Part shown: piece after piece, positions 49,640 to 61,782 of the stretch
How the letters are laid out: each line of letters opens with the position of its first letter
Position numbering within the stretch: the first letter of the stretch is position 1
Assembly (NCBI RefSeq): GCF_022539665.2
Contig: NC_081331.1
Coordinates: 13,672,638 to 13,736,637, forward strand
Length of the DNA: 64,000 nucleotides
Direction of reading: 5' to 3'
Source of the DNA: Daphnia carinata
Lineage: Eukaryota; Arthropoda; Branchiopoda; Diplostraca; Daphniidae
The notes under the pieces: model-generated
What the model saw: only the letters and a program-made list of their open reading frames with translations
What the model was told of the DNA's origin: nothing
Databases searched by the model: none
Made by a program: the position numbers and the translations under genes

Positions 49640-50459
49640 ATGAAGATAGAAAAGCCGTCGTATTTGACTCTGGCCGTCCTCACGGCCATCATTTTGCTGG
49701 TCCATCCTTACATCGCAGAGACTAACAACAATCTACCAAGTTCTGGTCATCTTCTTGAAAACACTCAATCAGAATCCACCTGGATAGATAACCGAATCAA
49801 CGCGGCTGCCAACAACACCTCGACGATCAAAGAAAACGAAACATCACGTAAGAAAACATTCAAATATTCCCACGTTTTTTTTAAGTGCTGTAAAGATAAT
49901 GTCTTTTTCTTTCCGCCGACGATATGTAGACGCAACTTTCCCAAATGTCCAAGAAAAAGAAGGTAAAACAGAAAGTACCGTTGTGACGTTTACAGACGCA
50001 ACTGTCGCTGGACGGCATGGCAGAAATTATGACTATCATCCCAGTCCGGTACACATCGATTTCAGTCCGATCTTTTTGGCTATCGTTCCAATCGCGTTGT
50101 TCCTGGGCGCGGCTGCAGCTTTCGCACTGGCCACAGCTTCTTCATCCAGTTCATCGGCTGCGGCGGCCGCCCAGCAACAACAGCAACAGCAAGAGGCGGC
50201 TAATAACAACAACAATGCTAACAATGCCAACAATAATAACAACAACGCTATTTTGGCTGCACTGATTGCCGCCATCGTCCAGAAAGGCAGCCATTCATCG
50301 AAGGGACACAAGACCATCATCTACGCGTACAACGTGACTAAAGTTCACGATCACGACTGGCGTCGATCGTACGGCGATTCATTTAAATTCTCCTTGCCGC
50401 GAATCAAACCGATGAGCCCTTTGCATCGCATGCGCAAATATTCCAAAGTCGAACCTTAA
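49640..50459 (+). CDS. Q/N-rich single-pass membrane protein, family member 4
   Basis: Two exons, 49640-49847 and 49930-50459; 245 aa, one phase-1 intron. This is the shortest member and the clearest view of the core. It has a signal peptide (MKIEKPSYLTLAVLTAIILL), an Asn/Ser/Thr-rich ectodomain with several N-glycosylation sequons (NNTST, ENETS), then HIDFSPIFLAIVPIALFLGA (transmembrane). A Ser/Ala linker, seven Gln, Ala and an Asn-rich tract to about 50250 follow, then AILAALIAAI, a His/Lys-rich stretch, IIYAYNVT and a basic C-terminus. The membrane signature matches members 1 and 2 almost residue for residue, although the ectodomain does not align. A poly(A) signal lies at 50585-50590. Function unknown. 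Confidence 0.8.
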
Positions 50460-51685
50460 AAGAACATCACTTTTTTCTGTACATTTAAACGTATTTTTTC
50501 CCCCTGTCCAATTTTGGTTGGTAGAAATGCATATTGAGAATCGTTCTATTATAAAAGAAAATGTATTTAACAAAAAGATGGTTGAATAAAAAAGAAATAT
50601 TTATTGTCGCATGCCAAGACGGTGCGTGTTCCAGGTTATTATCATTCGTCTGGCCACGAAAGCGTCGGCGTGTTGAAAACCAAACAATTTTATTTTGTAA
50701 ATTAAAAAAAAGGGGCGTTTGAATGTATTTTTATGGTCCAGTACCGCCTTCCACAAAATTGATGATGCAACAATAACGTACGCTATGATCTCATAAATAG
50801 AGAAACAAAAAAAAGGAGACAGCACGAGACTACACTGTTCGAAATGATTTGAAGGCGCCAGCAGATCCGAGATAGTCCCCGCAGGATAAGAGCGAGAACA
50901 CGACACCGTAACATACGTGTAGCGACGGTACTTACTACATCCTTGTCGAATTCTACACGCCAAAAAATAAAGTAATGGCGAAATCATTAGCCAATTAAAG
51001 AGAAGACTAAAGTTTATACGTTTTGGGTATGAAAACGTGATGCCGTTAGGTTTCACTCAACAAACCAACGTCAATGAATTGTTTGGTTTCTTTCCCAATC
51101 AATGAATGTATAGCCAATGATTTCGTTTCATTGTGCCTATCACGTGTGCTCGTTTTTAAACAAATATTAAATACTATTTCTTCTATTTTGGGCCTCGTAG
51201 GACATCAGGCCTTTTGTATTTCATTTTTTTTTTTTACGCCGAGCTGAGAATTACAACAAGCTTATCGACGAAGAAGAAAGAGAAGCAAATGGACTTCCTG
51301 CTGATGCGGCACTGACCGTAAGCTCTGCTTGTCGAGGGGCTGCAACCGCAGTAGCGGCATTTGTGCACGCCGGGAGTTTTGAACAAGCTTTTTTAAATTT
51401 CTAGAAGAAAAAACAGCAGATGCTCTGTACGTTCGCAGACCCACAGGTAGTGAATGTCATTACTGCAGACACTCCGCTGTTGTTAGAATGGCCACAAGTC
51501 GGCGCGCTTGACTCTGCCCACTCGCCAGCCGCTTTGTACTTGTAGCTTTTTATACCGACCGACACACAAATCGCAGGATTAGTCTTGTTGCATTCCACAA
51601 CCGGTAGCAGTGAGGAGCGTGATGCTCATACCGGACAAGGCTATAGTCTCAGTGAAAGTCATAGTATCTTGCCAATAATCATCAG
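50460..51685. other. Intergenic, short frames only
   Basis: Minus-strand frames at 51056-50601 and 51598-51262 are open but have no recognised motif. The second is Cys-rich but is interrupted by a stop at a possible acceptor, and I could not build a convincing gene from it. A TCAGT initiator candidate for member 5 lies at 51649-51653. Confidence 0.4.
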
Positions 51686-53191
51686 ATGAAGTCGTTCGTG
51701 TGGTTCGTCTCAGTGGCCCTGGCAGTGGCGACGATGACTGGGTTCGTCTTTCTATCGGATGCTGATCTGTTTGATTTGTTCAAATCGGGATCCAGTTATA
51801 ATCAGAGGAGTAGATGGAAAAGAAGTCGATTATATCCGCAATACGTCCTCCCTCCCGATCAGGACAAACAGCATTTTCAAAATCATCAAGAGGAAGACGG
51901 ACATCAACATTCAACGGCTAGCGCCTCTCTCAATTCTCATCGGAGTCGCTTGTCATCAACTGGTATGTTTTTCATAGATACGTTGGAAGACGTAATTAAA
52001 ATTGTTATTTCATTCAAGAATTCTGGTCGAACGAAGATTATGCCCAGCTGATGCCACGGCCCACTCCGTTCCCGCCCAACCATTTCAGTGAGTACACTAT
52101 AAACATTATTGCAAATAGCAGGATGATTACTTAACGGTACATATTTATTTGGACCATTCCGAATCTCGCAGTTAATCAACCGTACTTCGAATCGCAATTG
52201 CCTGAGAAAGCAGCATTGCATTCGTTGCGTACTTACACTAGTGTGGCCAAGAGGCAACAACTTTACACCGAGAGGCCAACAACTTCCCACCACAAAGTAA
52301 CGAGGGAGGTCCATCACAATATCGAACACCCAACTAAACGCACTTCCTTCGTGACGAGCCTCGGTAACGAACGAAACAAACAGCCTCGTTTCCCGGTGTC
52401 ATAATTTCTAATGATGATTTGCCTTTTGTTTTATGGAAATAGCAGCGCCCACGGTCCAGACCAAGGAGCAACATTTCAATGACTTGGACATTCCACTCAA
52501 ATCGTCCGAAAGTAAAAGCAAACCGAGCTTCACCAAGATGTTCCAGAAGGCCCTTATTCGCCGGAACGGCGAAACCAAAAAATCCGCCAAGCAAAAAGAA
52601 GTGAAAAAGGAAACCAAGCACGAAATTGCACAACAACGTGACTATCGGCACGGTGGCGGGAGTTACGGTGGCAGTTATCACCAACCGCCTGTGTATTACA
52701 TTCCCAACCATCACAAGGAGAAGGACTACAGCGTGCTATTGAAAATCTTTTTGCTGGCCATTTTGATTCCGTTGGGCGTCTGCATCGCACTGGCCGTCAT
52801 TGCCGCCTTCTTCACAGGTGTATCGGCCTACGGCAGGTACCTGGTGACTTACGTCAACTCCACCAACACGACTTACTATTTCTTCAACGGGTTAAACGGC
52901 TTTGGTGGGTTGACTAACTTGTTTGGGGTCAGTGGGTTGATCGGAGCGGCCTCCGCCAGCAGCGGCTCAACAGCGGCGGTTGTGCAGCAACAACAGCAAC
53001 AACAGACGAGCAGCAATAACAACAACAACAATAATAACGATAATAATTCCAATAATAATAATAATGTCGCTGTTATCGTCGTCAACATCACAGGAAGAGC
53101 TAATAACGATGACAAACTCAACTTTTTGGGCAAACCGTTTAAGATGAAATCGGCCAATCAAGACGAAGACAGTGCTATGGATTATTTTTAA
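51686..53191 (+). CDS. Q/N-rich single-pass membrane protein, family member 5
   Basis: Exons: 51686-51962, 52019-52087, 52172-52363, 52443-53191; 428 aa, all introns phase 1. It has a signal peptide (MKSFVWFVSVALAVATMTGF), a long charged ectodomain (Lys/Arg/His-rich, then RHGGGSYGGSYHQPPVYYIP) and a transmembrane segment (LLKIFLLAILIPLGVCIALA). A further hydrophobic, Asn/Gly-rich stretch (VNSTNTTYYFFNGLNGFGGL) is unique to this member. Then come a Ser/Ala linker, seven Gln, an Asn-rich tract (about 53011-53066) and a strand VAVIVVNITGRANNDDKL, which matches INATGRANEDERL of member 3. Members 3 and 5 therefore form one branch and members 1, 2 and 4 another. An ATTAAA poly(A) candidate lies near 53244. 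Function unknown. Confidence 0.8.
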
Positions 53192-56100
53192 TGCTGTTGT
53201 CAACATTGCCTCTTTTTTTTTTTGTTGTGTTTTCAAACCTCTTTATTAAAATACGTATGGGACACATTTTGAGGGGCGTGGGATTTTGTTTGACAATTCA
53301 ATGTGTGTCTGTAATTTGATGCTTACGATGTGAAAAAAGAAAACAACCAAAAAAAAATAAAAAGAAACTATTGTATTCCAAAACGTGAAAATTGGGCGTG
53401 TGGTGTTTGGTATATTCACATAATGTTGGGAACGTGCGTAATACAATTCTTTTGGTCATTTTAACATGATATGTTAGTCTTTCATCGACACGCTGCAATC
53501 GACATGAGGCGAACACGAAGTGGGAAAAGAAACAGACCACCTTGTGGTTTCTCTTCGTGAGTGTCGAGATAATTGAAAAAAATCCTGGAATAAAAAAACA
53601 AGGGGGATTTGGAGGTAATTGCCATTGCGTGATTGAATATTAAAAAAAAGAGTTTATTGAATGCTTGATTTTAGCCTTTTTTTTAATGCCCCGCTTTTTC
53701 CTTACATCTAATTGCAGCGATGCTTGTCTATATGATTACATTATGCTGGCCATAACTGAGTGTGGCCCTAGCGTGATTTCCATTTTCAACCGCAAACCGA
53801 CTTTTGCCAAATGAGTACCGATACAGTTGCAGATAGAAATTTGCTCCGCATCGGCTTACAATAAAACAATACGAAATGCGTTTTATTGGATTAGTTAGCT
53901 TTTTTTTATTAGTCATGTGCAATAAATGAAGTACATAAAAACATAACGAATAGCCAATAAAATATCAGATAATCCGACGATAGTGCGTTTACCAACAATA
54001 AACAGTGGGCTCTTATATTACCGGCGTGATATCGGTGATTGCGACATGCATTTGTACCCTCAATGCTAATTAGAAAATTCAGGGCAACTGACGAAAGAAA
54101 AATGGCCGACAAATGACTGCTTCAGGTTCATCCAGTTTTATCATTTTTGTCGGGCATAAAAAAAAAGGAGGGGAAAAAATTGAAATTAGTTTTTAGGTTT
54201 CCTAGTCGATCCAGATCGCTGTTCGATTTCTGCTTTTTCTTCCCGGATTTTGGACGGAACAGGTTTTTAATAATTGCACACTCACCAACAAAAAAATGCA
54301 ATAATAATGAGTTTTAATATTACTGAAGTAAAAATCAAATTTAAACCACTTAAAGATTACTTTCCTTGTCGTTACAATTTTCCGAAAAAAAAATTAAAGT
54401 TACACCTACTGCGGTACATGTCCCTTCTCGACAATGCGCGTGAGCATTGCAGATAATTACCAATCAAGATGAGATTGCATCTATGCGGGATAGAATCACG
54501 GTACTTGCCACCCGCAGCTTTCGGTGTTCGTATAGGCTATTTACGTAACGTGTGTTTACTTCCGAGCACCCCCCCCCCTCCAAAGTAACGTTCAAAAGAA
54601 TACACTATATATAGTACCAGAAAAACTAACACAGCCTTTGTGTTGCAGGAATACACGTGTATGTCCTCTTCTTGTTCAAGGATGCACCGCAGTACATCCA
54701 CATTGCCTTCGTGAGTTAAGGCGACGGGTATCGACTGCTGTTGTACTTTATTCGCAGGAAACATTAAATCTCTTCTGCAATGTTTTGGGGATGACGATAC
54801 GGTACTATTACAACTGGTTAAGAAATTGTTAAGGCCTGCTAATGCCTCCCTCCCTTTCAGTAAAGTAATTTGCGCAATATTAGCCGTTACAAGGGCTAAC
54901 GTACGACGTCAAAGATATCAGTGCGGAGCAATTCATTGTGAGTAGCTTACTACCTGTCTTGCGGATGCGATATACACGTACCCAGAACTCGGAGAAGGTT
55001 CCATGGAACAAAAGGATTGAGTCAGCTCCGCATTTTGTGCGGAAGCATAACTAACGAATAGCATAGACAAGGAATAGTCGTACTCTGTGATCTCAATGAT
55101 GACATCTGTCACATGGCGGGAGGTTTTTTTCTTTAACATTCGCTTTCCAGGTTGTTGGGTTTATAATTGAGGCAAATAATAAATAAAATCTAGACTTTTT
55201 GTGTGCACTGCTACACTTTGCAAAAAAGGCACTTAGGTTCATTCACCTTTTTTCATTTTAAAGATGGCAGTATAAATCTACTGTAAGCTAATGAAAAAAA
55301 AAACTGAACGTTATAATGCTTAGTGAAGCGCTAACTTTGACGCCCACCTGCGTTGCCAGCGCAGTGTGTGGCTGTCATGTTGTTCACCTCCAACCGCATT
55401 TTATTTCGATCGTTAAAAGAAAAATCGATGGGGATCTGAAACGACCCTTCAATGGTGATTTCCTATTGTGCCTGTCTTTCAATTAACTGCCTATTATTAC
55501 AGAACCACGCACAACTATAACACGTGGATCGTGTGTGTGAGGATGAACTTTTTTTTCGGATTAGTGTGCCGCAATTCTAAAGGTAAACATGTACCGGTTA
55601 AAAAATAATACTTATAGATATCACCAGAGAATTTTTATCGGATTTTGATCCTCAATCCAAACATATACGGATGCTCCATTAGAGGTGCTATAGTAAAAGA
55701 TAACGCTACGCATTTTTACTGACCATCATCATGTGTAGAATAAGAGCAGCTAGCAAAGTTTTACCAACTTTAAAATTGCCAAGGTAATAACATGGAGATA
55801 CCAAGGGCTTTGTGTAATTTCATTTTGATGCGTTCGTTGGTGTTTCTGCTGTTCTTTTAACGGTGGGGAAGTGGCCAGCGTCAATTATGCAATAAAACTT
55901 TGACGATTGAACAGACAACGGCCACCTATTATTATTCAGTTTACTCTTGTGCTGAAATGCGAAATAGCCCTTTCTACCTTATTCGACGTTTCCAACGAAC
56001 CCCGTCTACCGACTAGTTAAATGAAATAATAACGCAAGCTCATTATCAGTGGCGACTAATTAAAAATTTAGATTTTTCACCCTTGTTCGCTTCTTAAACG

Positions 56101-56959
56101 TCTTCTTCTAACGAAGACTTTAAAAAATGTGTTGAAGAGTAGGACTAAAGGTCCTCGTCCACTTTGAAAGAGAAACGACCGGATAATGACACACTCTAGA
56201 GTTATAATACTTCCCAACAAGTTTTTGCATTCCCACCTGTCGTCCTGTTTCTCCAATTTCATCAGCGCAGCGATCGGGGGATAAAAAAATCAAGTCACGA
56301 AAATGTTTTCTTAATATTTCAAATGTTTTTTTTTTTTTTTTTGTTGTTGTTGTTTCGTTTTTTGTCCAGGTATTCCGTATCTCGTTGTGTGAGTCAACCA
56401 TATGTGTCACAATCGTGCTGTCAGATTTGAGATCGTCCCTGTTGCCCACTTTCGCGGCCCATTGGCTTCTCCCACTTCCCCCCCACCCCTCATTTCCGCA
56501 TGTAATGAAGACGAAATGCATGCGTGCATATATATATATATGTGTCGGTTCCCATGTTTTCGACTTGCTAGTATAACGACAAAACTCGGTGGTGATGTTG
56601 ACACAAGTCATTTGCTGCCACTATCGCTGAGGTGCGGCTGGTCGATAACCATCGAAACGTTTTAGAGTCTCTCGTAATCAGTCGGCCGTGCAATCGAGCT
56701 GATAACAACCAACGGTCAAGCACTTACATAGACGTTGGCATCGCCCTTTGCAGGAAGTCTCTCTTTTTTCCCAACGTTTTGGAAGCTTGCTTCGCATTTT
56801 GCGCTCGCTACATATTTCAGTGGTGTGTTTCGTGCGTCTGTGCTCCTTTTCCTGTTTACAGTGGACCTTTGAAAATCTTTCCGCTTCCGATTTACTAATC
56901 GCAATTGGCGGATATTAAAAACAAAGACCGAATGACTGGTTAACGTTGATCAAATTAAA
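53192..56959. other. Intergenic, no gene recognised
   Basis: About 3.8 kb of AT-rich sequence with short unrelated frames. The largest (56611-56120, minus) runs across a TA/CA-rich stretch (TATATATATA near 56530) and a T-rich run and has no recognisable domain. Confidence 0.5.
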
Positions 56960-59596
56960 ATGAAAACAAGTCATTTCATCGGATTCTTTTTCGTTCTCTT
57001 ACACGCCCACCGAACATCAGCCTTGAGTAAGTTGTGTAAATCTGTTGCCTTGTATTGTTTGCTTTCTGATAATCAATAACCCCTACGCAAGAATTGATAG
57101 CGAAAAGATTGCGTCACGGTGCGCAGGGCAATCTGATAGAATTCAATTTAAGAAACTGCTATTTTTTTTTCTGCAGAAGTAAAATGACATACATTTTAAA
57201 ACTATTTTCAACCAATTATTGAAATAAGGTTGCGGTTGGCCTGGTAAACCGGTTGGCGGCATTCTCGTGAGCGCCTCTTTGCCAACACCGCTTCAAGACG
57301 ACATTCCGTCTTTCGGACGGGCTTACGTGCCGACAAACCGTGTCCTTTCCTACGAGTACCAGTTCCAGGAAGGCCAAGTCGTTGCTTACCAATGTCACAC
57401 TTCCAGGCTGGATGTCCTGACTGGAACATATTCTAACCGAACTTGTCAAAGCGACGGCAGATGGAGTGGAACTCGACCGTGGTGTGGTAAGCATTTCAGA
57501 AATCAAACATTAATTTCTTCAATTTTTTTTATCTTTTGGGTAAACTATGGATCAGTGCGTGTAACGAATCCAATGTCTAATCGGTACAAAAAAAATTATC
57601 TTTAGATTTGAACGTGGCCTACGGTAAAACAGTTAACTATGCCGGGCTTGAAACATCGCGGGTTGTTACGTTATCGGACACGTTAATGACGGACGGCCTG
57701 ATTGACAGTGAAGACCCTCTCAACACAGCAGAATGTCCTTCATTAGCCAGAGGAGGAGGGGCTTATTTCACCGTCAATCTCGGCGAAGAAATGCCCGTCC
57801 GTGTTGTCGGTATTTTCGGCAAAAAAGGTAAGCATACTTTCATTAAAATCCCCCCCAATAAAATTCATTTTTCGTTTCATAAAAAAAAGGTGAGGGCATG
57901 AACAATCTGGAAAACAAGAAAGTCACTCTTGGATCAGCAAACTGCCCACAGAGGACGGGCAACGCTTCGGCTTTCGGTTATCAGTGCAACCAGGCAATGT
58001 CACAAGCGACCACGTCGAACCTGGTGGGTAGCACGGTCCGTTTCGAGCACAGCAGCACGTTTGTCGTCGATATTTGCGAAGTAGTCATTTACGCCAATCC
58101 TAGTACGTTAATTTGAGTGAAATGAAATCTTTAAAATAAAATTATATAAGTATTCGATTTGAACTGACAGCGTTAGCTGATTGCGGAGAGCCGGAAATTC
58201 CGGCCTTTGGAGAGGTGACAATCACGACGGCTTCGTTATACCAAGAGGCTCGGTATAATTGCCGCGTTGGTTACGAACTGCAGGGCACTAACCTTCGTAC
58301 TTGTTACGGTCGTGACTGGGCCGGCGAACAACCCATCTGTAACTCCATAAATTATAAACATTAAGCTTATTTTCAAATCTAGCTTTACTAACGTGGCTCT
58401 ATCTCTCTTTGATCAGGTGTGGAGATCTACGTTCCACCGTCTACCGAGTATACATTTCTTTCGATAGGTTTAATTAAGGAACTACGCGTAAATCTCATAT
58501 TAATTTTGCTTTTTATTTCAGGGTCAACTACAATTCCACGACAACGTTTCCCGGAGGTGATGGGTCGTCGAATGGTGGGGGACTGGACCCATTCCAAATC
58601 GTTTTGATCGTCGTTTGCGTGGCTTTGGCTATCGGCTTGATTGTGGCCTTGATCGTCCTTCTCTATTACGGAAGGTTAGTTAACCAAACACATACAAAAT
58701 TGAACTGAAAAACGATTCGAATCGTTCATTACGAATCGTGATTCTTGATTTCGTGTAAAATTCCTACAGATTGAATTGCTGCGGAACATGCTGTGAATCC
58801 AAAAATCGGTTATTGATTACATTCTATACTTTGCAGGCGATCAATTAATTAAAATTTAAATTAAATAATACATTTATTTTAACTAAATTTTTCCAGAATA
58901 TCTTGCTGTGGAACGGCTGGTAATAAATTCGCTAAAAAATTGAGTAAGAAGAAGAAACCGTCGTCCAACGATCAGCGTGATTATCAGAAAGTGGCCACGC
59001 CACAAACCAAGCCGGCCACGTCAGCTACTGCCGCCGCTTCCAAGGCGATGCAAGATGCCAGCAAGAGGGAAGCTGCCCTAGCGGCTGCCGAACAAGAACG
59101 ACGGGCAGAAGAGGAGGATTTCATCAACACTCGGTTGGCTTATCAAAACGAGAGGGCAGTTGCTCCTCAGCAGATGCAGCGAAAAGCCGCACCGACTCCG
59201 GACTCGTCGGCCAATCCGACGCCGCTGACGACGCCCCAGATACCCAAGAATCCGCCTATTACTTACGCAGAGTTATCCCATGAACCGACGCGACGACTTC
59301 CGGAATCCCCTGCGACGCTGCATTCGCTGTCCAACCCGTCAAATCCGGTTGCTGAACCCGAATACGCTCAAGTAAAGATGCGGCCTGGCAGCAGAAATAG
59401 CAAAAACAATGCTCAAGTAAACAATGACGGGGCAGCGTCAGATACGACGGATGTGAGCACGACGTCACCGCCCGCACGCAAGTCGTACATCCCATCCATT
59501 TACCTCAAAGAGTCACCCGATGTGCAGATGAAGCAACAAGCGTTGAACAATCAGCTCAAAGAAGCTGTTCGAATCAGTCGCAACACCGATTTTTAA
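56960..59596 (+). CDS. Sushi plus fucolectin-like single-pass receptor with ITIM-like tail
   Basis: Exons: 56960-57026, 57229-57486, 57606-57827, 57890-58102, 58171-58338, 58417-58447, 58522-58674, 58897-59596; 603 aa, all junctions in frame. It has a signal peptide (MKTSHFIGFFFVLLHAHRTS), sushi 1 (CGWPGKPVGG to CQSDGRWSGTRPWC), then a module starting LNVAYGKTVNYAGL with the N-A-x-G-K opening of fucolectin/F5-8C domains. Sushi 2 (CGEPEIPAFGEV to CYGRDWAGEQPIC) follows, then a Gly/Asn-rich stalk and a TM (IVLIVVCVALAIGLIVALIV). The cytoplasmic tail of about 235 aa has CCGTAG, a Lys cluster, an Ala/Glu coiled-coil (REAALAAAEQERRAEEE) and tyrosine motifs: ITYAEL (an ITIM match), PEYAQV, SIYLKE. 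Poly(A) signals lie near 59723-59732. I infer an adhesion or immune-type receptor; its ligand is unknown. Confidence 0.85.
58770..58848 (+). other. Alternative exon 8a of the sushi/fucolectin receptor
   Basis: After a CTACAG acceptor this exon reads R-LNCCGTCCESKN, and exon 8b at 58897 reads R-ISCCGTAG. The two look like duplicates of the juxtamembrane Cys motif. Two outcomes keep frame. Splicing from the GTTATT donor at 58809 gives a 39-nt cassette (58770-58808) inserted before 8b. Reading on to TAA at 58846-58848 ends the protein about 25 residues after the TM and removes the whole signalling tail. Confidence 0.55.
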
Positions 59597-60166
59597 TTCA
59601 AGTTGATATGCAAACACTCCCAAAATTAGTGATTTCTCTTGTTCATGTTTTTCTTTTCTTTACTCCTTTCATTCATTTTTCAGTATTTCAGTACGCAATT
59701 TCAAAAAAAATTAATGAAAATTAATAAATAAAGGCTCGTTATCAAAAATAGGGTAATTTTCGTATACACATTATGTTGTTACGGTTACCATTTTAACGTC
59801 AACGACGTGAGAAAATACAAGAATTTCAAATATGTATTAACTCTTTTTTGAACATCAATACGAATGCTGTGTATATAAACGAAAATCTTGCTGGTTTTCA
59901 TTCGAGTTATATGGCAGTTGCTAGCTCACTGATTGGCTGAATACAACCGCGAATTTTCCGGCAAAATACACCAACGAAATGCGGTCGAATAGATAAGATT
60001 AGAATTCGGTTTTAACAGACACGCGCTTAAATGTTGTATTGAAAAGTTTTCTTTCCTTGTACATACATATACAGTTGCTTCGAACGTGCCATAAGTTTGT
60101 GACAACAAGTATCGGCGATCCCATTAGTTAAACACATTAGATAAGGTTGCGGATGACTTGGTTGTC

Positions 60167-61782
60167 ATGGTACTGACACGTAGTTATTGCGGAATAATTA
60201 CAGCCGGAATCGCAGTCGTAATGACGATCGTGTCCGTTGCAGGTCAGTTATATTGGTCAGACTGTTCACGTGGTGAGTAAATTAATAGTGAATTATCTCA
60301 ACATCTGAGTCCTTCATAATCGTTTTATTTTTATTTAGGTGGATGCAGGCCACCAAACAATTTACCGAGTTCGGTAGGGTTCGTCCTGACGAGGAACTTT
60401 GCCGAAGTCTATGACATTTCGTCTTCTTGCTTTCCGTTATACACCACACTGCTTTACGTTTGCAAAGATCATAACACCCATCAGTTCACACCAACACTTT
60501 TTGGTAGTCACTTGCTGAATCGGAAATGTGCCGGGAACGGATGGTTGGATGACAGTGGTGTTACAAGACAGCCCCCAAAATGCGGCAAGTTATCATTTGA
60601 ATTTTTATTTGGCAAGATCACATGAAACGAAAATCTTTATCGTATACATTGGATTACAGAGCAGAGGAAGCGGCATTGTTTGTGGCCGCCTGTCCCAATC
60701 GGTCCAAATATTTTTGTCCAAATCGACAGCCAAAATGTCAGCATCGCGGACAGCAATGCGCACACAGTACGTTATTATTCAGAGGGCACAATAGCCACAT
60801 ACAAGTGCATGTACCCTAAATCTGTGGGCATCGATAAAGTCCAACAAACTTGGCGTTGTACTGCTATAGAAGAAAGAAACAATCAATGGACATGGTGGAA
60901 TCCCTCCTCTCGTCGTATCACCTATTGGAAATGGATAAGCTGGAATGCCCAAGAATTGTTTTGCGGTAAAAACAGTGTCCTCAATTTTACTCATTTATGG
61001 GTAGTTATACTTAAATCTGCTCGATGTGATGGGCAAATCCTAGCCGATTAGAACATTTCTTGCTTATGGATTAATCTTCATTAACCCCAATTCGGCCCAA
61101 GATCTAAATGTATTCCCAAATTACAAATATTTATAGAAGCATGTTAGTTGGAATAGAAATGATTTTACGGAATGATGCAAAAACTAATATGTTTATAAAA
61201 AAAAGGATCTCCAGACCAGCCTCTAGACATAACCCCCACAAGCACGGAGGAGCACGCAACCGCAAAGACAACTAGTATTTTCACAACAGAAACTTCGTTC
61301 ACGTTCGGCCATAACGAGTTCGACTTTATTGACTTTACAGACCCGCAACAAACAACGCAACCTTACATAATCACCGGCATTTGCGGCGCGGTGGCATTTG
61401 TCTTGATTGCCCTTCTTCTTGGTGTTTGCTATCAGAACAGGTATGCTGATGTTAACCGGCCCTACTTCCGTTGATTATTCATTTTGAATTTTTTTGTTCT
61501 CAAAGAGTCATATTTGGTAAGAGATACCGTGATAATGCCGACTGCGTTAGTCAACGTTCATTGGCTCCCATAATGGAAGCGCAAACAAACTGTTACCAAA
61601 GTAACGAAGAAAATTCTAATTATGTCAATATCATACCGATTAAAGTAAACAGCGAGGCCATTTACACCGAAGTGGAAACCGGGAAGGTTGGTCATGACAA
61701 AAAAATAGACACCAAAGTTAAATATACCGTTCATGAAGACCAGCTACAAACAGTTTATGCTGAAATACATCACCCAAAATAG
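60167..61782 (+). CDS. Two-sushi single-pass receptor with ITSM-like tail
   Basis: Exons: 60167-60272, 60339-60584, 60660-60965, 61206-61440, 61506-61782; 389 aa, all junctions in frame. It has an N-terminal hydrophobic segment (GIITAGIAVVMTIVSVAG, a signal peptide or anchor), then a sushi-like repeat (GCRPPNNLPSSV to KCAGNGWLDDSG, PPKC). A second follows (CLWPPVPIGPN, TYKCMYP, TWRC, WWNPSS, ELFC), then a Thr/Ser-rich stalk and a TM (IITGICGAVAFVLIALLLGV). The 90-residue tail has NYVNII (a YxN Grb2-type site), AIYTEV, VKYTVHE and TVYAEI (ITSM-like, TxYxxI). The intron after exon 2 begins GC (G|GCAAGT), a GC-AG intron. A poly(A) signal lies at 61866-61871. Its position and architecture suggest an old tandem duplicate of the gene upstream that lacks the fucolectin module. 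Ligand unknown. Confidence 0.8.

Noticed and set aside
51262-51598. Cys-rich minus-strand frames that might form a two-exon secreted protein
   Set aside because: The first ends at a stop overlapping the only acceptor, and the second needs a phase that the first does not supply. No known Cys pattern.
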